Source: Bimastos eiseni (taxonomy: Eukaryota > Annelida > Clitellata > Crassiclitellata > Lumbricidae). Taken from it: DNA of 64,000 bases. Under the pieces are notes generated by a model. It was not told the DNA's origin. It worked only from the letters and a program-made list of their open reading frames with translations, and made no database searches. Below, piece after piece: positions 59,471 through 64,000 of the stretch. The stretch lies in the NCBI GenBank assembly GCA_959347315.1, contig OY365819.1, forward strand, positions 20,932,637 to 20,996,636, written 5' to 3'. Every line of letters begins with the position of its first letter. The stretch's first letter is position 1. The position numbers were made by a program, and so were the translations under genes.

Positions 59471-62246
59471 TGAGATCAGTGTAGACTAGGCCAACCAGTC
59501 CAGTCTATATCATAGATGAAGGGATCTGATCAAATTTATAGTCTTATGTTTGCATCTGAGAATGTTAGAAGCAAATCATTACAGTGATTTTAACACTGTA
59601 TATATATATAAATCTTGCTATTATATATATATACATGGAATGCATACATATGCAGCCAAACCAATGAGCTAAAAGAATGTTGTTGCTAAACATCTGAACC
59701 ACAAATTTTTCAATGCACGCAGCCATCCATCCAGATTAAAATTTTTAAATAGCAAACCTTCATTGAGACCTGTATGTTTTGTCTAACAAACGGCACACAA
59801 ACCCAATCGCTGTGTGATCCGATCTATTGATGCTTCTAATGTCGCTTGTAGCGTGAGAAATGCCCTTAGGACTTCAGTTATTATTTCTAGGAGTAAAAGT
59901 CTACTAATATAATACTGATCTTAATATGGCCATGATTAATAAGAAATGGAAGACGTTACAAAAGACTGCAGCAGTCAAAGCTAAGATAATTTGCCTCTTC
60001 GCTCATGGCATCAAACTCATCATTCTTTCAACAGATGCATGTACAGGCTGTAATTAGAACCAATGTAAGTAAGTAAGCATATTCTTTATTAAACTACCAG
60101 CAAATGCACAGTAGCTTACAAAAGGTACAAATAATAGGAACAATTTTAAACAAGGTCATATAACATTCACATAATGAAAGTACTTTTGGCAAATATACCA
60201 AATCTAGCCGTCAACAGTAGCTGCAACCGACCATATGGGTCAGCAATAGGACTCTAACAAATCAGTCTTTAGTCTATGAGGTGAGGTGATCTAATTTAGT
60301 GTAATTTAGTAGTGTTCCTTTGCGTAAGTTACTGAATATGCATCAGCAGAGAAAGATTCAATAAGGATTTGTTACGTAGTTTTCATCATTAACAAAACCA
60401 ACTGCTTGGACTTACATTCTAAGCCTGCCTTAGACTCAGCTGATGGTAGTTTCTTTGACTCGGAGCAGCGGGAACACATGGAGCTGGAGAACAAAAGCCG
60501 TCCTCTGAATCAACGTCAATCAACATTAATCACGCAAGACACTCAAGTCCATGATTGTTAAATGCTGATAAAACTCATGTTCGATCGCATTCCACATTTT
60601 AAAAACAGAAAATCAGAAATAAATTAGCAAGAATTATCTTCAATTTAAAGCTGCACTTGTGCAAGGTTTTTAAATGAATAATGCCGTCTGAGACATTATA
60701 CTTATATATTGTGACGTCACACAAAGACCTGATGTCATGCATTTTGTTATAATCACTGTTATCATCGCGATAGGTCTTCACCCAGGTCGTTGGTCTCCAC
60801 GGGTCTACTCCAAGTGTTAGGACTCTCGCAATGTGGACAACTTGAACAACCAGCCTCTAATCACTAGCCGTTATAATGGACAATATTAGAAGATCATAAC
60901 CGACATTAAAGGCCCTCTTTTCTTATGATTGCCAGATGCACAGGTAGCCAAAAGATGAACCCAAAACCCGTTTAGGAGGACAGAGATGGATGCATTGAAT
61001 ATTACAATAAGGAGTCAGACGGTTTCCTAAGTAACCAAGAAATGACTGCATTGAAAAGCAGTAGGCCAATATAAAATCAGTTGAGGCTTTTACATAATGA
61101 ATAATGCTGCAAAGTACTTATTTCCTCGATCAATTATTAGCTCTTTGTAGGAAACCTTCGTTGTCAGATTAATATTTTTACCAACAACCACGACGACGAC
61201 GACGACAACAACAGTAACAACAACAACAACAACGTTAATAATAACAATAATAATAATTATTATTTTTAATATATTTTCATTTCAATTTCGAACCGAAAAA
61301 TCGCAAAATAACTAGAAATAGACTGCAGTACAAATGAATTATGACAAGTTATTACAGAAGTTGAATTTAACTGTCGACAGCCATGAAATGCGCCCAACAC
61401 GTTATAAGCTTGATGCAGAGCAGCGTTATAAGCTTCCTTCAAATTAGTCAACGCCGCCGCCTAGCGAATAGTGGACTAGTTGACCCTATGGATACGGGAG
61501 GCGAACTCCGATTTCTTCAGATTTGCACGCCACTGTGTTATGACTGTTATCCATTACTCTACGCCCCGCTGACCCACCCATTGGCATAACATACGCAGAG
61601 AATTTCTCACAGGAGACATTCTTCATAATTATTGTACTGTGTAAGGATGCTACGCTTCACAGGGTCATCCTATTGTCTGCCCAATCAAGCAGAACGCTCC
61701 ATCATGTTTCCATTGAGTCCAGGAACACAGAAGAAACATTCAGATATGTTAAGTAACCAGCTAAGACGCTGCTCTGCATCAGAGTATAAATTATCGCTCT
61801 GGCCATAGACAATTCATTGATAGGGCCTACATTGCAACATTACTCAGATCATCGACTAGAAACGTCAGTACAAATAGGGCTCCGATAAAAAAATAAATAG
61901 GTAGATTGCCTAGTTACACTAGATTTAATCCAGGTATCAACGCATGGATTCGTCCTTAACGTTGTCAGACCCGGTTATAATCTAATAAAGGATTAAAGTG
62001 GTTTAGAAGACGGTTAATTCTATTCTGTGTTAGAACCACTGCAAACAAACTTGGGATATACATAATGGCCCACTGCGGTTGCATTGCAAGGCTTTAAAGC
62101 TTCAGAAGTTCCATACATCGCTGTGATTTTGCATATTTGGAAGTTTATCAAACTCTTAGAAAATAGACAACGGTCGAAATTTGACCATTAAGCATATTAT
62201 CTCCGGAGCACAGTTAACTATAATAATTATTGATAATCGTGGATTG
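59471..62246. other. Long stretch without a recognisable gene
   Basis: AT-rich. Short (AT)n at about 59600-59632 and an (ACG)n/(AAC)n/(AAT)n mixture at 61190-61265. Short open frames on both strands carry no recognisable domain. Confidence 0.4.
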
Positions 62247-62254
62247 GTCAGGTG

Positions 62255-62545
62255 CAGAGGTGTAACAAGGTTTCGAAAAGTGGGAGCATAATTTCTAAAA
62301 TATTGCGCGAAGCGGAATTTTTTTTTGCCCCCCCCACTTTTTAAAGTTTGTCCCAGAAATTTAAAAAATGGGGGGGCACAAATTATTTTAACAAAGGTAA
62401 TCTTAAAAAACCATTGGATAAATATAAAAAAGAACCGACTTGGGAGCCAATTGGGGGGCACTGAGCCATAAAACTGGGCGCTTTGCCCCCAGTTTTGAAA
62501 CTGGGGGGGGGGCGGTGCGCCCCTGCCCCCCTTGTTACACCTCTG
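62255..62545. mobile_element. hAT-type MITE (291 bp) with perfect 8-bp target duplication
   Basis: Ends CAGAGGTGTAACAAGG and (inverted) CAGAGGTGTAACAAGG. Flanks GTCAGGTG at 62247-62254 and 62546-62553. Same family as 41197-41493. It lies 73 bases from the stop codon of the minus-strand propeller gene, within its likely 3' UTR. Confidence 0.9.
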
Positions 62546-62617
62546 GTCAGGTGCAATCGAAGAGATTCTCAGTGATACAGTTTTGTCGGAATCTGTCATT
62601 TAAAAACAGTCTATTGA

Positions 62618-63513
62618 CTATTGTCTAGTCAAAGAGTAAATATTTACTCCGTCTCCGAGATAAAAATCTCCTCCAATGATCAGTTGTTTATTATCTTCAT
62701 CGCAACACAAATTCCGAGGTTCTCGTATCTTCGTTTCTTCTTCCTCTCTTGGGCAAAGAATTTGAATCCACTTAAGATCGGAGTCCAAGAGAATCACTCT
62801 ATCGTTCCCTTTATCAACCACAAACAATTGGTCGTCTGGATCGAGCGAGAGATAGAGAGGATCATACAGTAATTGTGCTTCACATGCAGGACTAAAACGA
62901 CGTATGACAACCTGATCATCGATGGTCAACTCACTTACAACCCAAATCCATTCATTCCTTCCGCTTGACGCCCTCTTTTGCTCGTCATCTGTCTTCCACT
63001 CGTGAAGGATGACGAAATTTCCGATGGATGTTTCTACTACATGACGAGGTCTCTGGATGTCTCTTGGTAGCCAAATGAAACGAAGCAGTTCTGCGTCTGA
63101 CCCGTAGGTCATGAGAGCGGACGACGGATAATCGACCAAGACTAGCTGACCATTGGTGGACACGGATAAGCGCTGTGGCGGAAAATCTGTCTTTACCCAT
63201 TGGATGATTTGGTGTTTATAATCGGTTTCTTTTGTTATCTTCCAGATACATTTTTCACGATAATCAGAGACGTAGAGGCAATTGTCAATGTGACTCGATG
63301 TAATGTCCCAGGGATTATTCAGCTCTTTTATTTCAATTTTCTTTTGAAGACAAAATGGGTTTCGATCCTCAAAGATGAGAATTGCATGAAAAGAGCGAGA
63401 CTTTGATAAAGAAAGGATACAGATTTCATTTCGAAGTTTAGTCACCGCCCAAATAGCCTCATCTTCTTCTGCGTCGAGTCTTTTGGTGAAGGTGATAGAA
63501 ATTGTACAAACGA
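62618..63513 (-). CDS. Beta-propeller protein, last exon of an F-box/propeller homologue (partial)
   Basis: Minus strand: acceptor ACAATTTCAG ends at 63514. The exon starts in phase 1 at 63513, as in the last exons of the two F-box genes, and runs 297 codons to TAG at 62618-62620. It has the same strand pattern as those propellers: DNCLYVSDYREKCIWKITKE, RLSVSTNGQLVLVDYPS, GNFVILHEWKTDD, LDPDDQLFVVDKGNDRVILL and NKQLIIGGD. The pieces aligning with the other copies are NSLYAIDVDW..SVWRIT and ISVSFNGRVAIL. Sequence identity is low, so this is an older paralogue. Upstream exons, including any F-box, are not seen between 63514 and the window end and probably lie beyond it. Confidence 0.7.
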
Positions 63514-64000
63514 CTGAAATTGTCCAATGTAAACTTTTATTAATTTATTAATATTTCTACATTTATTGTTGCTACTATTCTGCCAATAGAATCAGAATAA
63601 TGCGCATTTAAAGTTACTCATTGTCTCAATACATAAACTTTTTATAAATTTGTTTTCTAAATTGTTGACCATTGTAAGTCATAATAATATCTTATAGCTC
63701 TATTAAAGTATTTATGTGATACCCTTTGCACATTATTACTAAATTTACTTTCCTCAAAACTGATGATCTTTTAGTCTATTTCTAACTACAGATCTTCTCG
63801 CCATCTGTTCCTTTGTTCTGATTTTGTCTTCACCTATAATTTTCACTGCTTCTATATATCGTTCCCGGTTTGGCTTTATAATATTCTAAATTTTTATAAC
63901 AAAAGAATGATTCAACCAATTGCATAGATTTGAGGGTATCCCTTAAATAACCGCCCGCACAAAACCGCGCAGGTATTACTAAATTACTGGCATATATACT
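63514..64000 (-). other. Intron or flank of the partial propeller gene
   Basis: AT-rich. A minus-strand frame of 38 codons (63868 to TGA at 63754) reads RERYIEAVKIIGEDKIRTKE and onward with many charged residues. I do not recognise it. Confidence 0.3.

Noticed and set aside
63754..63868. 38-codon charged minus-strand frame (RERYIEAVKIIG...)
   Set aside because: Looks protein-like, possibly a retroelement tail or an upstream exon, but it is short, without recognised similarity and without clear splice sites matching the propeller exon.

Overview
The window is animal nuclear DNA, most likely from a marine invertebrate. The reasons are spliced genes with GT/AG introns, cysteine-rich exons bounded by phase-1 introns, a TRIM-NHL gene, tRNA-derived SINEs, several non-LTR retrotransposon (LINE) families, hAT-type miniature elements and very large microsatellites. 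I cannot name the species. Genes are sparse, and most of the sequence is intron, decayed repeat or simple repeat.

Layout. 1474-4817 (+): a two-exon TRIM-NHL-like gene with a RING finger, a cysteine/histidine cluster and a C-terminal NHL propeller. 5300-17500: repeats only, including a 5'-truncated LINE between two (TATG)n arrays, decayed LINE pieces, a MADF-like fragment, AT-rich tandem arrays, (TTA)n, hairpins and a SINE. 17513-31130 (+): an eleven-exon gene for a secreted protein of about 582 residues, with a signal peptide, two chitin-binding-like (CBM14) domains, seven EGF repeats and an unrecognised C-terminal domain. Every intron is phase 1. 32000-32871 (-): a LINE fragment with a 13-bp minisatellite expanded inside it. 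34499-40318 and 47063-51265 (+): two tandemly duplicated four-exon genes joining an F-box-like domain to a beta-propeller. Between them, 41900-46560 is a cluster of R2/R4-like LINE 3' ends, each embedded in (TAA)n. 52850-59465: SINE, a B-box-like fragment, foldback elements, a repetitive coding exon (-), a hAT-type element and LINE remnants. 62618-63513 (-): the last exon of a third propeller gene related to the duplicated pair.

The genes point to one theme, ubiquitin-ligase components with beta-propeller recognition domains: RING plus NHL on the left, F-box plus propeller in the centre, a related propeller on the right. The EGF/CBM14 gene is extracellular and appears unrelated. In the F-box pair the F-box exon is nearly unchanged while the propeller exon differs much more and carries indels, as expected for substrate receptors that diversify. 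The pair also dates the repeats: a SINE in intron 1 is present in both copies, while two hAT-type insertions and another SINE are in one copy only and have recognisable empty sites in the other. All calls are by eye from the sequence; no database search was run.
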